Notes: generated by a model not told the origin, from the sequence alone. Positions 9,425 to 19,470 are shown, counted from the first letter of the stretch. The stretch: DNA of 64,000 nt from Paenibacillus xylanexedens (GCF_007680605.1 NZ_VEIO01000001.1:2051276-2115275); one strand, 5' to 3'. Numbers and translations: made by a program.

Positions 9425-9467
9425 GAATCTACATATAATGCCGGACGAATCCGTTGCTTCGATGATC

Positions 9468-10883
9468 TTAACGGGAGATGATGTGGATCGGGTGACCCAT
9501 TACCAATTCCGCTGCTTCCATCACGATTTCGCCCAGAGTTGGGTGAGCGTGAATAGTAAGCGCCAGATCTTCCAAAGTTGCGCCCATCTCGATTGCAAGA
9601 CCAAGCTCAGCAATCAAGTTGGAAGCTTCCAAACCAACGATTTGGCAACCCAGAACAAGGCCGCTTTCTTCGTCAGCAACGATTTTTACGAAGCCTTCAG
9701 CATGGTTCAAAGATACGGCACGGCCATTACCCGCATAAGGGAATTTACCTGCTTTTACTTTATAACCTTTTTCTTTAGCTTCTTTCTCCGTATAACCTAC
9801 GCTGGAGCACTCAGGATCTGTGAACACAACAGCTGGCATACATTTGTAGTCAACTACAGATGGTTGTCCAGCGATTGCTTCCGCAGCCACTTTACCTTCA
9901 TAAGAAGCTTTGTGTGCCAGAGCCAGACCAGATACGATATCACCGATTGCGAAGATGTGTGGAATGCTTGTGCGACCTTGGTGGTCAACTTTAACGAAAC
10001 CACGCTCGTCAACGTCAACACCGATCATGTCCAGACCAAGTTCTCCGTCTGTATTAGGACGACGTCCTACAGTAACGAGCAGGTAATCTGCAGTTACTTC
10101 TTTGGACTCACCATTTACAGAATACTTAACAGTTACATCTTTATCCGTTTGCTCAGCGCTTTCCGCTTTTGCACCCGTTACGATTTCGATGCCTGTTTTC
10201 TTCATGTTTTTAGCTACAAGGCTAGTCATGTCTTTATCGAATCCTGGCAATACCGTATCCAAACCTTCGATGATTGTTACTTTAGCACCGAATTTGGAGT
10301 ACATTTGACCAAGCTCAGCGCCGATATAACCGCCACCGATTACGATCATGCTTTTTGGTACTTCAGGCAAGTTCAATGCTTCTGTAGAAGACAGAATGCG
10401 TCCGCCAAATGGGAAAGGTTTCAGTTCGATTGGACGGGAACCTGTTGCAATGATTGCATTTTTGAACTTGTAACGTGGTGACTCGTGATCGTTGAATACA
10501 CGAGCTTCGTTTTCGTTGATGAACATACACTCACCGTTGAAAACTTCAACTTTGTTGCCTTTGAGCAAACCAGCTACGCCGCCAGTCATTTTCTTAACAA
10601 CGCCGTTTTTGAATTCTTGAGTTTTAGCAAAATCTACTTTTACGTTCTCAGCGGAGATACCGAAAGCATCGCCGTGAAGAGCGGACTCATATTGATGTGC
10701 AGCAGAGATCAGAGCTTTGGATGGGATACATCCACGGTTCAAACATACGCCGCCCAGCTCGGATTTGTCTACGATCAATACGCTTTGGCCCAGTTGTGCA
10801 GCACGGATGGCAGCTACATAGCCGCCAGGTCCTGCACCAATTACTAATGTGTCGATATTGAGAGAAGCGTCGCCTACTACCAT
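9468..10883 (-). CDS. pdhD: Dihydrolipoamide dehydrogenase (pyruvate dehydrogenase E3)
   Basis: A 471-residue FAD disulfide oxidoreductase that reoxidises lipoamide on E2 and passes electrons to NAD. It has the FAD motif [19 protein letters not shown], the redox cysteines in [15 protein letters not shown], the NAD motif [19 protein letters not shown] and the C-terminal active-site HAHPTLGE. The ribosome binding site GGAGGTG overlaps the pdhC stop codon, and only 3 bases separate the two genes. It is the last gene of the operon. Confidence 0.96.
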   Translation of the reverse strand: MVVGDASLNIDTLVIGAGPGGYVAAIRAAQLGQSVLIVDKSELGGVCLNRGCIPSKALISAAHQYESALHGDAFGISAENVKVDFAKTQEFKNGVVKKMTGGVAGLLKGNKVEVFNGECMFINENEARVFNDHESPRYKFKNAIIATGSRPIELKPFPFGGRILSSTEALNLPEVPKSMIVIGGGYIGAELGQMYSKFGAKVTIIEGLDTVLPGFDKDMTSLVAKNMKKTGIEIVTGAKAESAEQTDKDVTVKYSVNGESKEVTADYLLVTVGRRPNTDGELGLDMIGVDVDERGFVKVDHQGRTSIPHIFAIGDIVSGLALAHKASYEGKVAAEAIAGQPSVVDYKCMPAVVFTDPECSSVGYTEKEAKEKGYKVKAGKFPYAGNGRAVSLNHAEGFVKIVADEESGLVLGCQIVGLEASNLIAELGLAIEMGATLEDLALTIHAHPTLGEIVMEAAELVMGHPIHIISR

Positions 10884-10886
10884 ATC

Positions 10887-12212
10887 TTACACCTCCATAA
10901 CAAGCAGCTCAGGGTTAGCGAGCAGCTGTTTAATGTAATTCATAAAGTTTTGTGCTGTTGCGCCATCGATGATACGGTGGTCGAAGCTCAAGGACAATGC
11001 CATTACAGGTGCTGCAACAACTTCGCCGTTTTTGATAACCGCTTTTTCGCTGATGCGTCCTGTACCCAAGATAGCAACTTCTGGGAAGTTGATGATTGGA
11101 GTGAAGAACATACCGCCAGCAGAACCGATGTTACTGATGGAGATTGTGCTTCCTCTCATTTCATTCGCGCTCAGTTTGCCATCGCGTCCACGAGCTGCCA
11201 GATCACGGATGGAATCAGCGATCATCCAGATGGATTTACGATCAGCATCTTTGATTACAGGAACGATCAGACCGTTATCTGTATCTGTAGCGATACCGAT
11301 GTTGTAGTATTTTTTGTACACAATTTCATTTGCTTCTTCATCAATCATTGCGTTCAACGCCGGGAATTGACGGGAAGCTGCAACCAATGCTTTAACGATG
11401 AATGGCAAGTAAGTAACTTTTGTGCCTTTTTTCTCTGCAATTGGTTTCATGCGAGTACGGAATGCAACCAGTTCAGTTACGTCCACTTCGTCCATGATTG
11501 TAACGTGAGGTGCAGTGTAAGCCGATTTAACCATTGCATTGGAGATCGCTTTACGGATACCTTTGAAAGGTACGCGCTCTTCTTCAAGGCGTTGATCAGC
11601 TGCTGCAGCCGCAGGTGCTGCGGATTTTTTCTCTTCTTGAGCCGGAGCGTCGGAAGAAGTTGCCGTTGCAGAAGAACCGCCACCGTTTTTGAAGGATTCC
11701 ACATCTTCTTTGGTTACTTTACCGTTGTTGCCAGTGCCGTTAACCTGAGCGATGTCTACACCTTGCTCACGAGCAAATTTGCGAACGCTTGGCGTAGCCA
11801 AAACGTCTTTTGCAGGAACAGCAGGAACGCTGTTGTTGCCGCCTTCTTGAGCTGCATTGGAGCTTGAAGTTGCTGCAGAAGAACCGCTAGTGTCAGCTCC
11901 ACCTTGTGCTGCGTCTTTCTCTTGTGCACCTTGGTCTTCAGCAGGAGCGTCGTCTTGCTCAGGCAGTTCGCCTTCTGCGTCGATAATCGCTACAACTTCA
12001 CCAACGTGGCAGATTTGACCGTCTTTGGCGAAAACTTCAGTTACTGTTCCGTTTACCGGACAAGGAACTTCAACAACCGCTTTGTCGTTCTGTACTTCCA
12101 TGATGATATCGTCGTCAGTTACTTTGTCCCCGACTTTGATGTGCATCTTGATGATTTCGCCTTCGTGAAGGCCTTCGCCCAGTTCAGGGAATTTATATTC
12201 AAATTTAGCCAA
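10887..12212 (-). CDS. pdhC: Dihydrolipoamide acetyltransferase (pyruvate dehydrogenase E2)
   Basis: A 441-residue E2 core protein. It has one N-terminal lipoyl domain with lipoyl lysine K44 in [10 protein letters not shown] long Ala/Glu/Ser-rich linker follows, then the peripheral subunit-binding domain beginning [16 protein letters not shown], a second flexible linker and the catalytic acetyltransferase domain ending with HRIIDG (H412, D416). TTG at 12212 is preferred over a longer frame because AAGGAGG lies 8 bases upstream and the product then starts exactly at the lipoyl domain ([14 protein letters not shown]). About 175 bases separate it from pdhB. Confidence 0.95.
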   Translation of the reverse strand: MAKFEYKFPELGEGLHEGEIIKMHIKVGDKVTDDDIIMEVQNDKAVVEVPCPVNGTVTEVFAKDGQICHVGEVVAIIDAEGELPEQDDAPAEDQGAQEKDAAQGGADTSGSSAATSSSNAAQEGGNNSVPAVPAKDVLATPSVRKFAREQGVDIAQVNGTGNNGKVTKEDVESFKNGGGSSATATSSDAPAQEEKKSAAPAAAAADQRLEEERVPFKGIRKAISNAMVKSAYTAPHVTIMDEVDVTELVAFRTRMKPIAEKKGTKVTYLPFIVKALVAASRQFPALNAMIDEEANEIVYKKYYNIGIATDTDNGLIVPVIKDADRKSIWMIADSIRDLAARGRDGKLSANEMRGSTISISNIGSAGGMFFTPIINFPEVAILGTGRISEKAVIKNGEVVAAPVMALSLSFDHRIIDGATAQNFMNYIKQLLANPELLVMEV

Positions 12213-12387
12213 CTGAAAAACCTCCTTGATTATTTGCTCCATCCTGAAAACAACCCTTAGCTCCACAAACCAACTGTTACTGCGAGTGCAAATAACTGTC
12301 AATCAAGGGGCTAATGGCTGTTTACAGTGCAGCTGTGCTGCGATGTGAATCACCATACTGCGCCTTGCGGCATGTCAGATGATTGAA

Positions 12388-13365
12388 TTAGAAGTTCATG
12401 ACTTTGTTAACCGCAGCAACGATACGCGCCGGGTTAGGCAACCATGTATCTTCGATTTGTGCAAAAGGATATACTGTATCCGGGCCAGCTACACGCAGAA
12501 CCGGTGCTTCCAAGTGCAGGATTGCTTTTTCATTGATTTGCGCAATGACTTCAGCTGCAACACCTGCGCTCTTTTGAGCTTCTTGTACAACAATGGCACG
12601 GTTTGTTTTCTTAACGGAAGCAACAACTGTATCGATGTCGATCGGGCTGATCGTACGAAGGTCGATAACTTCAACTTTGATACCTTGTTTTTCAAGCTCT
12701 TCTGCAGCTTTTACAGAAGTATGAACCATCATACCGTAAGTAACGATGGTAACATCGGAACCTTCACGAACAACGTTCGCTTTACCCAATTCAACAACAT
12801 AATCTTCTTCAGGTACTTCTGCACGGAAAGCGTGGTACAGGTTCAAGTGCTCCATGAAGAATACTGGATCGTTGTCACGGATGGAAGCGATCATCAGACC
12901 TTTCGCATCGTAAGGGTTAGAAGGAACTACCACTTTAATACCCGGAGTTTGCGTGAGCAAACCTTCCAGAGAATCTGTGTGCAATTCTGCCGCTTTTACG
13001 CCGCCACCAAATGGTGTACGGAATACGATCGGAGAATTGTATTTACCGCCGGAGCGGAAACGCATACGAGCAGCTTGAACTACCATTTGGTCAAGGGCTT
13101 CGAAGATAAAACCTACGAATTGAATCTCAGCTACCGGACGGAAGCCTTGAATACCCAAACCTACAGCCAAACCGCCGATTGCGGACTCAGCCAGTGGTGT
13201 ATCAAATACACGCTCTTCGCCAAACTCTTTTTGCAAGCCTTCCGTTACACGGAAAACGCCGCCTACATTACCAACGTCTTCACCGAAAAGCAGAACGTTA
13301 GGATCACGTTTCAACTCTACGCGAAGCGCATCACGAATTGCTTCTTTCATGTTCAATTGTGCCAT
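12388..13365 (-). CDS. pdhB: Pyruvate dehydrogenase E1 beta subunit
   Basis: A 325-residue E1 beta that completes the thiamine diphosphate site with PdhA. It carries [19 protein letters not shown] and the conserved [22 protein letters not shown] region. ATG at 13365 with AAGGAGG upstream gives [14 protein letters not shown], the same length as the B. subtilis protein; the longer in-frame extension has no support. It follows pdhA after 105 bases. Confidence 0.95.
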   Translation of the reverse strand: MAQLNMKEAIRDALRVELKRDPNVLLFGEDVGNVGGVFRVTEGLQKEFGEERVFDTPLAESAIGGLAVGLGIQGFRPVAEIQFVGFIFEALDQMVVQAARMRFRSGGKYNSPIVFRTPFGGGVKAAELHTDSLEGLLTQTPGIKVVVPSNPYDAKGLMIASIRDNDPVFFMEHLNLYHAFRAEVPEEDYVVELGKANVVREGSDVTIVTYGMMVHTSVKAAEELEKQGIKVEVIDLRTISPIDIDTVVASVKKTNRAIVVQEAQKSAGVAAEVIAQINEKAILHLEAPVLRVAGPDTVYPFAQIEDTWLPNPARIVAAVNKVMNF

Positions 13366-13470
13366 TTGCTTCATTTCCTCCTTAAACATTGACAGTTCAC
13401 ATTTGAATTCATACATGTATACCGAGACACCAATGCTGGCGCCGGACGTTTATGCTTTATCGGAAAAAAC

Positions 13471-14538
13471 TTATTGGAAATCAGCTTTTTGCTCTTCCAA
13501 GTGCTTAGGCGTTTGTTCGAACATGCTGTCGATCAAGCCTGAAATCGTCATTTTCTCGGTTTTTTCCGCTTTTTTGATCTCTTCGTTCACTTTTGCTTTT
13601 GCTTCTTCTTTCACACGTGCTGTATCTTCTTCAGTCCACAGACCTTTTTTCTCCAGATATTTAGCAAAACGTGCGATTGGATCTTTTTCGCTCCACTCAG
13701 CCTCTTCTTCTTTCGTACGATACTTGGAAGCATCATCGGAAAGGGAGTGTGGACGGAAACGATAAGTTACCGCTTCGATCAAAGTAGCGCCTTCTCCATT
13801 ACGTCCGCGTTCAGCAGCTTCCTGAACCGCTTTGATAACAGCGAAAATGTCCATACCGTCAACTTTAACACCTTTGATCCCTGCTGCTACCGCTTTGTGA
13901 GCGATGGACAGAGCTGCCGTTTGTTTAGCAAAAGGAGTTGTGATGGCATAACCATTGTTTTGTACAAAGAAGATCACTGGCAGTTTGTATACACCAGCGT
14001 AGTTCAGACCTTCATAGAAGTCACCTTCGGAAGATCCGCCATCACCTGTGTACGTGATAACTACTTGTTTTTGTTTCTTCAATTTGTAACCCATAGCAAT
14101 ACCCATTGCGTGCAGAATTTGAGCACCAATGATGATTTGCGGCATCAATACGTTAACGCCATCTGGAATTTGTCCACCATGCTGGTGTCCACGGGAGTAC
14201 AAGAATGCTTGATAAAGAGGAAGTCCGTGCCACACGAGTTGCGGAATGTCGCGATAGCCTGGAGCGATAAAATCTTCTTTTTCAAGAGCAAACTCACTAC
14301 CTACCATTGTAGCTTCTTGACCAGATACTGGAGCATAGAAACCAAGACGACCTTGACGGCCGAGGTTTACTGCACGGTCATCCCAAGTACGGGTAAATAC
14401 CATGCGATACATAATTTCTTTTAATTGATCGTCGGAAAGCTTAGGCATCATGTCTTTGTTAACAATTTCGCCGTCAGGAGACAGCACGGACAGAGCTTCT
14501 ACATCCTCCGTGTATACTTCATAAGGAACCTTGCTCAT
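13471..14538 (-). CDS. pdhA: Pyruvate dehydrogenase E1 alpha subunit
   Basis: A 355-residue thiamine diphosphate-dependent decarboxylase subunit. The cofactor motif runs from GDGGSSEGDFYEGLNYA to VIFFVQNN around residues 165-200. SLSDDASKYR near residue 270 corresponds to the region with the conserved active-site serine and loop. ATG at 14538 is chosen because GAGGTG lies about 9 bases upstream. It is the first gene of pdhABCD and has a sigma-A-like promoter upstream. Confidence 0.95.
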   Translation of the reverse strand: MSKVPYEVYTEDVEALSVLSPDGEIVNKDMMPKLSDDQLKEIMYRMVFTRTWDDRAVNLGRQGRLGFYAPVSGQEATMVGSEFALEKEDFIAPGYRDIPQLVWHGLPLYQAFLYSRGHQHGGQIPDGVNVLMPQIIIGAQILHAMGIAMGYKLKKQKQVVITYTGDGGSSEGDFYEGLNYAGVYKLPVIFFVQNNGYAITTPFAKQTAALSIAHKAVAAGIKGVKVDGMDIFAVIKAVQEAAERGRNGEGATLIEAVTYRFRPHSLSDDASKYRTKEEEAEWSEKDPIARFAKYLEKKGLWTEEDTARVKEEAKAKVNEEIKKAEKTEKMTISGLIDSMFEQTPKHLEEQKADFQ

Positions 14539-14593
14539 TTTTTTCTTCACCTCAACAAAAAATTTGAATATCAAGTTCCGCTGTTATATTATT

Positions 14594-14623
14594 ATTATAC
14601 ACCTGTTTCACTGCATACGTCAA
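14594..14623 (-). promoter_or_regulatory. Sigma-A-type promoter of the pdh operon
   Basis: On the minus strand TTGACG (14618-14623) and TATAAT (14594-14599) are 18 bases apart. The predicted start of transcription is about 50 bases upstream of pdhA. It sits in the divergent region with the esterase gene. Confidence 0.7.
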
Positions 14624-14792
14624 AGAAATCCGTAATATTTTTATGTTTCCTTTTGGATTGTATGTATAACAGGGGTTTAATATTGGTATAACAGCATAAT
14701 ACATGATTGCGTGTTTGACCCATCCCCGCACCAGGTTAATCTTACCGTATTGCGCGGGTGAATGCAAAAATAACCCGGAAAGGTGACGTTTT

Positions 14793-15527
14793 ATGACGGA
14801 TTCCCGCTATTTGAAACGTACAATTGTTAAGGAAGAGATTGAAAGCCGTTATCTCGGCGAGAAACGAACCTTGCGTATTTATCTTCCCCCAGGCTATAAC
14901 GAACTGCTTAGCTACCCTGTCGTATATTGTCAGGATGGCGAAGAGTTTTTCAACTTTGGCCGAATCGCTACCACCGCTAACCGCATCATTTTGGATGAAG
15001 GTGCCGAACCTTTCATTATTGTAGGGGTTCAAGTGGACGTTTCTGTAAGGACGCAGGAGTATGCTCCCTTTGGCAGCCGCTTTGAAGCTTATACGAAGTG
15101 CTTTGCAGAAGAGATTATTCCCTATGTAGAAGAGAAATATCCTGTAAGACGCTCGCCGCAGGAACGTGTTCTTGCTGGTGATTCATTGGGAGGCAGTGTT
15201 TCATTGCATCTTGCACTGAAATATCCTGAGCTGTTCACCCGCGTTATCAGCATGTCCGGTGCCTTCTACTCCGCTTCTCAGGAAATCTACGCTGCAGCCG
15301 AAGACTTGTCCTGGTTGTCGATCTGGATGATTGTAGGTTTGCAGGAGACCGCCTTCGAAGCCGATACCGGAACCTATGATTTTGTACAGCTGAACCGGGA
15401 TACGCGTGATCTGCTGGAGAAACGTGGTGCTCTCGTCTCCTATCAGGAAAAAGACGGGAATCACCAATGGGGCTTCTGGCAAAAGGAACTGCCTGATGCC
15501 TTGCTTTACTTTTTGCAAGAAGGCTAG
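14793..15527 (+). CDS. Alpha/beta-hydrolase of the esterase D / enterochelin esterase-like family
   Basis: A 244-residue predicted cytosolic esterase. The nucleophile serine is S131 in LAGDSLGGSVSLHLAL, and the probable catalytic histidine is H224 in DGNHQWGFWQ. The N-terminal strand RTLRIYLPPGYN and YCQDGEEFF fit the putative-esterase (Fes-like) family. No signal peptide is present. AAAGGTGA lies upstream of the ATG. It is a single-gene unit, divergent from pdhA. The substrate is unknown. Confidence 0.85.
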   Translation: MTDSRYLKRTIVKEEIESRYLGEKRTLRIYLPPGYNELLSYPVVYCQDGEEFFNFGRIATTANRIILDEGAEPFIIVGVQVDVSVRTQEYAPFGSRFEAYTKCFAEEIIPYVEEKYPVRRSPQERVLAGDSLGGSVSLHLALKYPELFTRVISMSGAFYSASQEIYAAAEDLSWLSIWMIVGLQETAFEADTGTYDFVQLNRDTRDLLEKRGALVSYQEKDGNHQWGFWQKELPDALLYFLQEG

Positions 15528-15550
15528 TAGAAAATAGTTTAGTTGAACAG

Positions 15551-15578
15551 GCGGCTGTATAGCCGCTTTTTCTTTTTT
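15551..15578 (+). terminator. Terminator of the esterase gene
   Basis: GCGGCT pairs with AGCCGC around GTAT, followed by TTTTTCTTTTTT, 23 bases after the stop codon. Confidence 0.85.
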
Positions 15579-15624
15579 AATATTTAGTGGCCAATACGTT
15601 GTTACCGCTTACATTCATGCCCTG

Positions 15625-15662
15625 AAAAAGAAGCAGGAGTTCAACATGTTCCGTTCCTGCTA
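15625..15662 (-). terminator. Terminator after the tyrosine phosphatase gene
   Basis: On the minus strand GCAGGA pairs with TCCTGC with a longer loop, followed by TTCTTTTT. It is about 65 bases downstream of the phosphatase stop codon and lies tail to tail with the esterase terminator. Confidence 0.65.
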
Positions 15663-15725
15663 CTTTGCCATTTCACCAATCATAACGGGTTGCTCAAATC
15701 TGGCTTGTGTTTTATCTGAACAGGA

Positions 15726-16196
15726 TCAGGTTAAAGGATGCTCTTCTTCAATTCTGTTCAGCAAGACATCACAACCTGCATTCACCAGCTCGTACACTTC
15801 TTCAAAGTTCCCTGTGTAATACGGATCAGGTACTTCTCTCAGCTTTTCGTGCGGTAGCAAATCCATGAACTTGATAATCTCCGCCTCTTCTCCTCCTGGC
15901 AGGCTACGTACATTCTCTGCATTAGAATTATCCATACATATAATGTAATCAAATTCAGTGAAGTCTGCACTCACGAATTGTCTTGCCGTCATGTTGGCAT
16001 AAGAGATTTGATAACCGTCAAGCAACTTACGGGTACCCTCATGCGGAGGTTTGCCCACATGCCAGTTGCCTGTACCAGCCGAATCAATCCGGATATGTTC
16101 GCCAAGCCCCTTCTCCATCACCTTGTGGCGCATCACTGCTTCCGCCATAGGAGATCTGCATATGTTACCGAGACATACAAAAACAACGTTAATCAT
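15726..16196 (-). CDS. Low-molecular-weight protein tyrosine phosphatase
   Basis: A 156-residue cytosolic phosphatase. The P-loop VCLGNICRSPMAEA contains the nucleophile C8 and R14 (CX5R). The general acid is D124 in VPDPYYTG. This matches YfkJ/YwlE-like enzymes; which subgroup (protein tyrosine or arginine phosphatase) cannot be fixed, but I12 in the P-loop favours the tyrosine type, because arginine phosphatases carry Thr at that position. The ribosome binding site GGGGGAG overlaps the end of the upstream TRIC gene, and the two genes are 6 bases apart, so they are cotranscribed. Confidence 0.9.
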   Translation of the reverse strand: MINVVFVCLGNICRSPMAEAVMRHKVMEKGLGEHIRIDSAGTGNWHVGKPPHEGTRKLLDGYQISYANMTARQFVSADFTEFDYIICMDNSNAENVRSLPGGEEAEIIKFMDLLPHEKLREVPDPYYTGNFEEVYELVNAGCDVLLNRIEEEHPLT

Positions 16197-16202
16197 AATA
16201 AG

Positions 16203-16898
16203 TTACTCCCCCTTGCTCAAAGTCCCTTGAATTACGGATGGTGCATGTTGCGGAATAAGTTTCTCCGGCTTCAAAACAACGGTTTCGTTAGGCGTCAACG
16301 AGCGGCGCGGCAGCTTCCATTTGTAGTGCACAGAACACATCCGGAAAAAGACGACTGTTGCAAAACAGATGAGCAAACCAATGTTTGTTGTAAACCACCC
16401 CATTCCGATGGCAAACCCCGCTGCCATTGCCCATACCGCATAGATTTCATCACGAAGAACAAGTGGTTTACGCCCAGCAAGAAGATCACGAATGATACCT
16501 CCGCCAATACCCGTCAGTACAGCTGCAACGATTACGGCACTGATGGGATGACCCATATTAGCCGCATACAATCCGCCCTGAATTGCAAAGGCAGCCAGTC
16601 CAATTGCATCAAACAAAGCTTCCGTCCTTTTCCAGTGGCTGATCCACTTCAAAGGCAACACAAAAGCAACAGCTACAGAAACCAGCGCAAGCATGATTAA
16701 CGAGCCCTGACTCCATAATGTTGTTACAGGCACACCAATAAGCACATTCCGGATGACTCCGCCTCCGAATGCTGTCACGAGCCCAAGTACCAATACACCC
16801 AAAATATCATATTCCTCTTCCATAGCTACAAATGCACCAGACATTGCAAATGCGATCGTACCGATAATGCTGAATACTTCAAAAATGTGTAAGTCCAA
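16203..16898 (-). CDS. Trimeric intracellular cation (TRIC)-type channel protein, UPF0126
   Basis: A 231-residue membrane protein with about seven hydrophobic segments and an internal duplication. Each half carries a glycine-rich loop, AFGGGVIRNVLIG and GIGGGIIRDLLAG, characteristic of the bacterial TRIC/UPF0126 family of K+-permeable homotrimeric channels. TTG at 16898 is preferred over TTG at 16907, because GTGAGG is then 10 bases upstream instead of adjacent. It is cotranscribed with the downstream phosphatase gene; the functional link is not obvious. Confidence 0.85.
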   Translation of the reverse strand: MDLHIFEVFSIIGTIAFAMSGAFVAMEEEYDILGVLVLGLVTAFGGGVIRNVLIGVPVTTLWSQGSLIMLALVSVAVAFVLPLKWISHWKRTEALFDAIGLAAFAIQGGLYAANMGHPISAVIVAAVLTGIGGGIIRDLLAGRKPLVLRDEIYAVWAMAAGFAIGMGWFTTNIGLLICFATVVFFRMCSVHYKWKLPRRSLTPNETVVLKPEKLIPQHAPSVIQGTLSKGE

Positions 16899-16981
16899 CC
16901 TGTTCAAACCTCACTTTTCAAGTCATCTCCATGTCGCTCTCCCCATTGTATCCGCGACTACGGAAATTGTGCAACCACATT

Positions 16982-17010
16982 TTGTCGATTATACTGGTTT
17001 GGTGTATAGT
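16982..17010 (+). promoter_or_regulatory. Probable promoter of the thiamine pyrophosphokinase gene
   Basis: TTGTCG (16982-16987) and TATAGT (17005-17010) are 17 bases apart, about 80 bases upstream of the start codon. The -35 box is only a partial match. Confidence 0.5.
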
Positions 17011-17088
17011 TTTATAGCTTAGCGCAGGATTAGCTTCAATTAGAAAATCAAATAGTTTCCCTCTATAAATAAGGAAGGATGAAATAGA

Positions 17089-17730
17089 ATGGACTATAAA
17101 CGGATTGTCATCTTCACAGGTGGTCAACTCACGCAGGAATTCCTTCAGGAGATTCAGCCCGATGACGTTATTATTGCGGCAGACCGTGGTGCCTTGTATT
17201 TAATTGAGCATGGCATCAAACCACACATCGCAGTGGGCGACTTCGATTCTATAACTGAAGAAGAACGAGAGATCGTAAACAGTAACAGTGTAGAATTCAT
17301 TGCTTGTGATCCGATCCATAAAGATCTGACAGATACCGAAATGGCTTTTGAAACTGCTCTGGATCATGAACCCACTCATATTCTCATCTTTGGTGCAACA
17401 GGCACACGAATGGATCATACCCTCGCGAATGTTCATATCATGGTTCGTGCTATGCAACATCATATCTCCTGTGCGCTTCAGGATGAGCACAATTTTATGA
17501 CGTTAACTACTTCCAGTGCTGTTGTCGAGCAACGCGGGTTTACCTACGTCTCTTTGCTACCATTAACACATGAGGTCACAGGGATATGCCTGGAAGGATT
17601 TATGTATCCTTTGGATCACGCCACCATACGTATGGGACAATCCTTAGGGATCAGTAACAAGCTACTGGACACTTCAGGCACAGTAACGATTGATAGCGGC
17701 CTGTTGCTCATCATTCAAAGCAAAGACTGA
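17089..17730 (+). CDS. thiN: Thiamine pyrophosphokinase
   Basis: A 213-residue enzyme that converts thiamine to thiamine pyrophosphate with ATP. Motifs are IIAADRGALYLIEHGIKP, VGDFDS, KDLTDTEMAFE (with the metal-binding DxTD/E) and FGATGTRMDHTLAN, all diagnostic of the TPK family. AAGGAAGG lies before the ATG. It stands alone here, about 2 kb from the thiazole operon on the opposite strand, and supplies the salvage branch of the same cofactor. Confidence 0.92.
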   Translation: MDYKRIVIFTGGQLTQEFLQEIQPDDVIIAADRGALYLIEHGIKPHIAVGDFDSITEEEREIVNSNSVEFIACDPIHKDLTDTEMAFETALDHEPTHILIFGATGTRMDHTLANVHIMVRAMQHHISCALQDEHNFMTLTTSSAVVEQRGFTYVSLLPLTHEVTGICLEGFMYPLDHATIRMGQSLGISNKLLDTSGTVTIDSGLLLIIQSKD

Positions 17731-17852
17731 ACACTAAAATACGAATATAGCAAGGAATTCTAAAGATTTACGAAGGTCGAATTCTACAGCTCCATGTTCA
17801 GTTATTACGTTTTTGTAACCTTTTTTCGTGTTCTGAATCAATCAAAATGAAG

Positions 17853-17886
17853 AAATCTCCTTGATAATCAAGGGGATTTTTGTTTT
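17853..17886 (+). terminator. Terminator downstream of thiN
   Basis: AAATCTCCTTGA pairs with TCAAGGGGATTT, followed by TTGTTTT. It lies about 120 bases after the thiN stop codon. Confidence 0.7.
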
Positions 17887-18014
17887 ATAACTATTTCTGG
17901 ATTCGTCAATGATTAATTTTTTGACATTTTTAATCGTATTTTAATAATCACATCTAAAGTACTGTCCTATCAGCTTTTTTGCTTATGTATCCAATTTCTA
18001 GGGTGTTACAAACC

Positions 18015-18023
18015 TGTTATACT
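18015..18023 (+). promoter_or_regulatory. Extended -10 element upstream of the NlpC/P60 gene
   Basis: TGTTATACT fits the extended -10 form TGNTATAAT. The expected -35 region is poor. It lies about 46 bases before the start codon. TTGACA at 17921 is too far upstream to pair with it. Confidence 0.4.
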
Positions 18024-18068
18024 CGCTCTAGCAACTTAACGAAAACGAATTTTGGAGGTACTAACTAC

Positions 18069-18569
18069 ATGAAAACAAACTTCTTCATCCAAAAGGCCGT
18101 AACCGTCGGGTTGTGCGCTACACTAGGTTTTGGAGCTGTATTAATGACAAATGCACCTGTTGCACAAGCCGCAACGGCATCCGTATCAACAGGACAGCAA
18201 ATTGTAAACTATGGTAAAAAATTCACTGGAACTCCATATAAATTTGGTGCTTCAACAACGACAACCAGATACTTTGACTGTTCTTCTTTTATGAAGTACA
18301 TTTTCAAAAAATATGGTGTAGATCTTCCGCGCACTTCCGCACAACAATCCAAAGAAGGTAAATTCGTCTCTAAATCCAATCTTCGTGTTGGTGACATGGT
18401 ATTCTTCTCGAGCGGCAGCCGCTCTACGGGTTCTAATGTTACTCACGTTGGTGTTTATGCTGGAAACGGCAAAATTCTTCACACGTACGGCTCTCCAGGT
18501 GTAACCCTGTCTGATCTGAACTCCGGTACGTGGAAAAGAACGTACATTACAGCTCGCCGCGTCCTGTAG
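18069..18569 (+). CDS. Secreted NlpC/P60 family cell-wall endopeptidase
   Basis: A 166-residue protein with a signal peptide (MKTNFFIQKA, hydrophobic core, likely cleavage after AQA near residue 34) and one NlpC/P60 domain. The catalytic cysteine is C71 in YFDCSSFMKYIF; H126 in NVTHVGVYAG is the catalytic histidine and H138 the likely third polar residue. These enzymes cut peptide bridges in peptidoglycan. There is no SH3 or LysM wall-binding domain. ATG at 18069 is chosen because GGAGGT is 9 bases upstream and the signal peptide starts there. Confidence 0.92.
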   Translation: MKTNFFIQKAVTVGLCATLGFGAVLMTNAPVAQAATASVSTGQQIVNYGKKFTGTPYKFGASTTTTRYFDCSSFMKYIFKKYGVDLPRTSAQQSKEGKFVSKSNLRVGDMVFFSSGSRSTGSNVTHVGVYAGNGKILHTYGSPGVTLSDLNSGTWKRTYITARRVL

Positions 18570-18601
18570 TCCATCTGACTCTATAAAATCTAAACTGACG
18601 A

Positions 18602-18630
18602 CCGGATCAATTGATCCGGTTTTTTCTTTT
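18602..18630 (+). terminator. Terminator of the NlpC/P60 gene
   Basis: CCGGATCAATTGATCCGG is a perfect palindrome followed by TTTTTTCTTTT. Confidence 0.9.
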
Positions 18631-18702
18631 CATATCATCCTATCTTTTAAATACCCGGATTAATCCTTGTTTCAAACTGGAGAATGGTGGAATATTTAAA
18701 AA

Positions 18703-19407
18703 TCAGTTATCCACCAACATATAACCTATCCCTCGAACCGTCCGAATTAACTTTACTTCTCTGCCTTTATCCACTTTCACCCGTAGATGTTTAATGTAAA
18801 CATCAACAACGTTTGTATCCATGGCAAACTCATACCCCCACACCTCGCGTAAAATATCTCCCCGTGTGCACGCTTCATTTAAATGCAAAGCTAAAAACTC
18901 CAATAATTCATATTCTTTCGGAGTCAGGTTCAGATACTGTCCTCCACGGCTCACTCTTCGCGAGCGCAGATTAAGTCTGAGGTCTTGAACTATAATGATT
19001 TCCTCGCCTTCATGAGAAGCACTTGCAAACAACCGAAGCAGGCTACGAATTCTCGCAAGCATAACCTTCCAATGAACAGGCTCCTCCATAACATCATTCG
19101 CTCCGAAATCAAGCCAATCAATGACCCGCTGCGGCGAAACTTCAGGAATAATTACGATTAGAGGCGTGGATACACTCGGATTCATCCAGCGCTTCAATGC
19201 AATTTTATCCTGTTCACTGTGATGCATATCCTCAGACGCTCGATCCACTAAAATAATCAGATGCGGACGAACAGCCTTAAAATCCATTAAGTCGTTCAAT
19301 TCATACCATTCTACATGCTTTACCTCATAACCCTCGTCTTGCATAACATGCTCTATATGTCGCACTAATTCCCCAGTACCCACTACTATGATCGCTGTTT
19401 TCATCAT
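18703..19407 (-). CDS. Orphan OmpR/PhoB-type response regulator with degenerate receiver
   Basis: A 234-residue protein. The C-terminal 100 residues are a standard winged-helix DNA-binding domain (LNLTPKEYELLEFLALH, then VDVYIKHLRVKVDKG and LIRTVRGIGYML). The N-terminal 120 residues have receiver-like spacing but not the receiver chemistry: the acidic pair after the first strand is replaced by VVGTGE, and the conserved lysine near residue 105 is replaced in MEEPVHW. An aspartate (D55, IILVDRAS) is at or near the phosphorylation position. No histidine kinase gene is adjacent. Phosphorylation-independent control is likely, but that is inference. Confidence 0.85.
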   Translation of the reverse strand: MMKTAIIVVGTGELVRHIEHVMQDEGYEVKHVEWYELNDLMDFKAVRPHLIILVDRASEDMHHSEQDKIALKRWMNPSVSTPLIVIIPEVSPQRVIDWLDFGANDVMEEPVHWKVMLARIRSLLRLFASASHEGEEIIIVQDLRLNLRSRRVSRGGQYLNLTPKEYELLEFLALHLNEACTRGDILREVWGYEFAMDTNVVDVYIKHLRVKVDKGREVKLIRTVRGIGYMLVDN

Positions 19408-19470
19408 TTCTCACCCGGCCCGTCTGGTTTCCGTTGCTACTTGGCATGGATTGTACCGTTAGGATGCCAT

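Noticed and set aside
9438-10481. Long open frame of 347 codons on the plus strand, opposite pdhD
   Set aside because: The product is Phe/Tyr/Cys/Ser-rich with no family motifs, and the opposite strand holds a complete, motif-rich pdhD. It is an artefact of the codon use of pdhD.
10950-13392. Long plus-strand frames opposite pdhC and pdhB
   Set aside because: Same reason: cysteine-rich low-complexity translations with no ribosome binding site, fully covered by well-supported genes on the minus strand.
17921-17949. TTGACA as promoter of the NlpC/P60 gene
   Set aside because: There is no good -10 at 16-18 bases and it would give a very long leader; the extended -10 at 18015 is more plausible.
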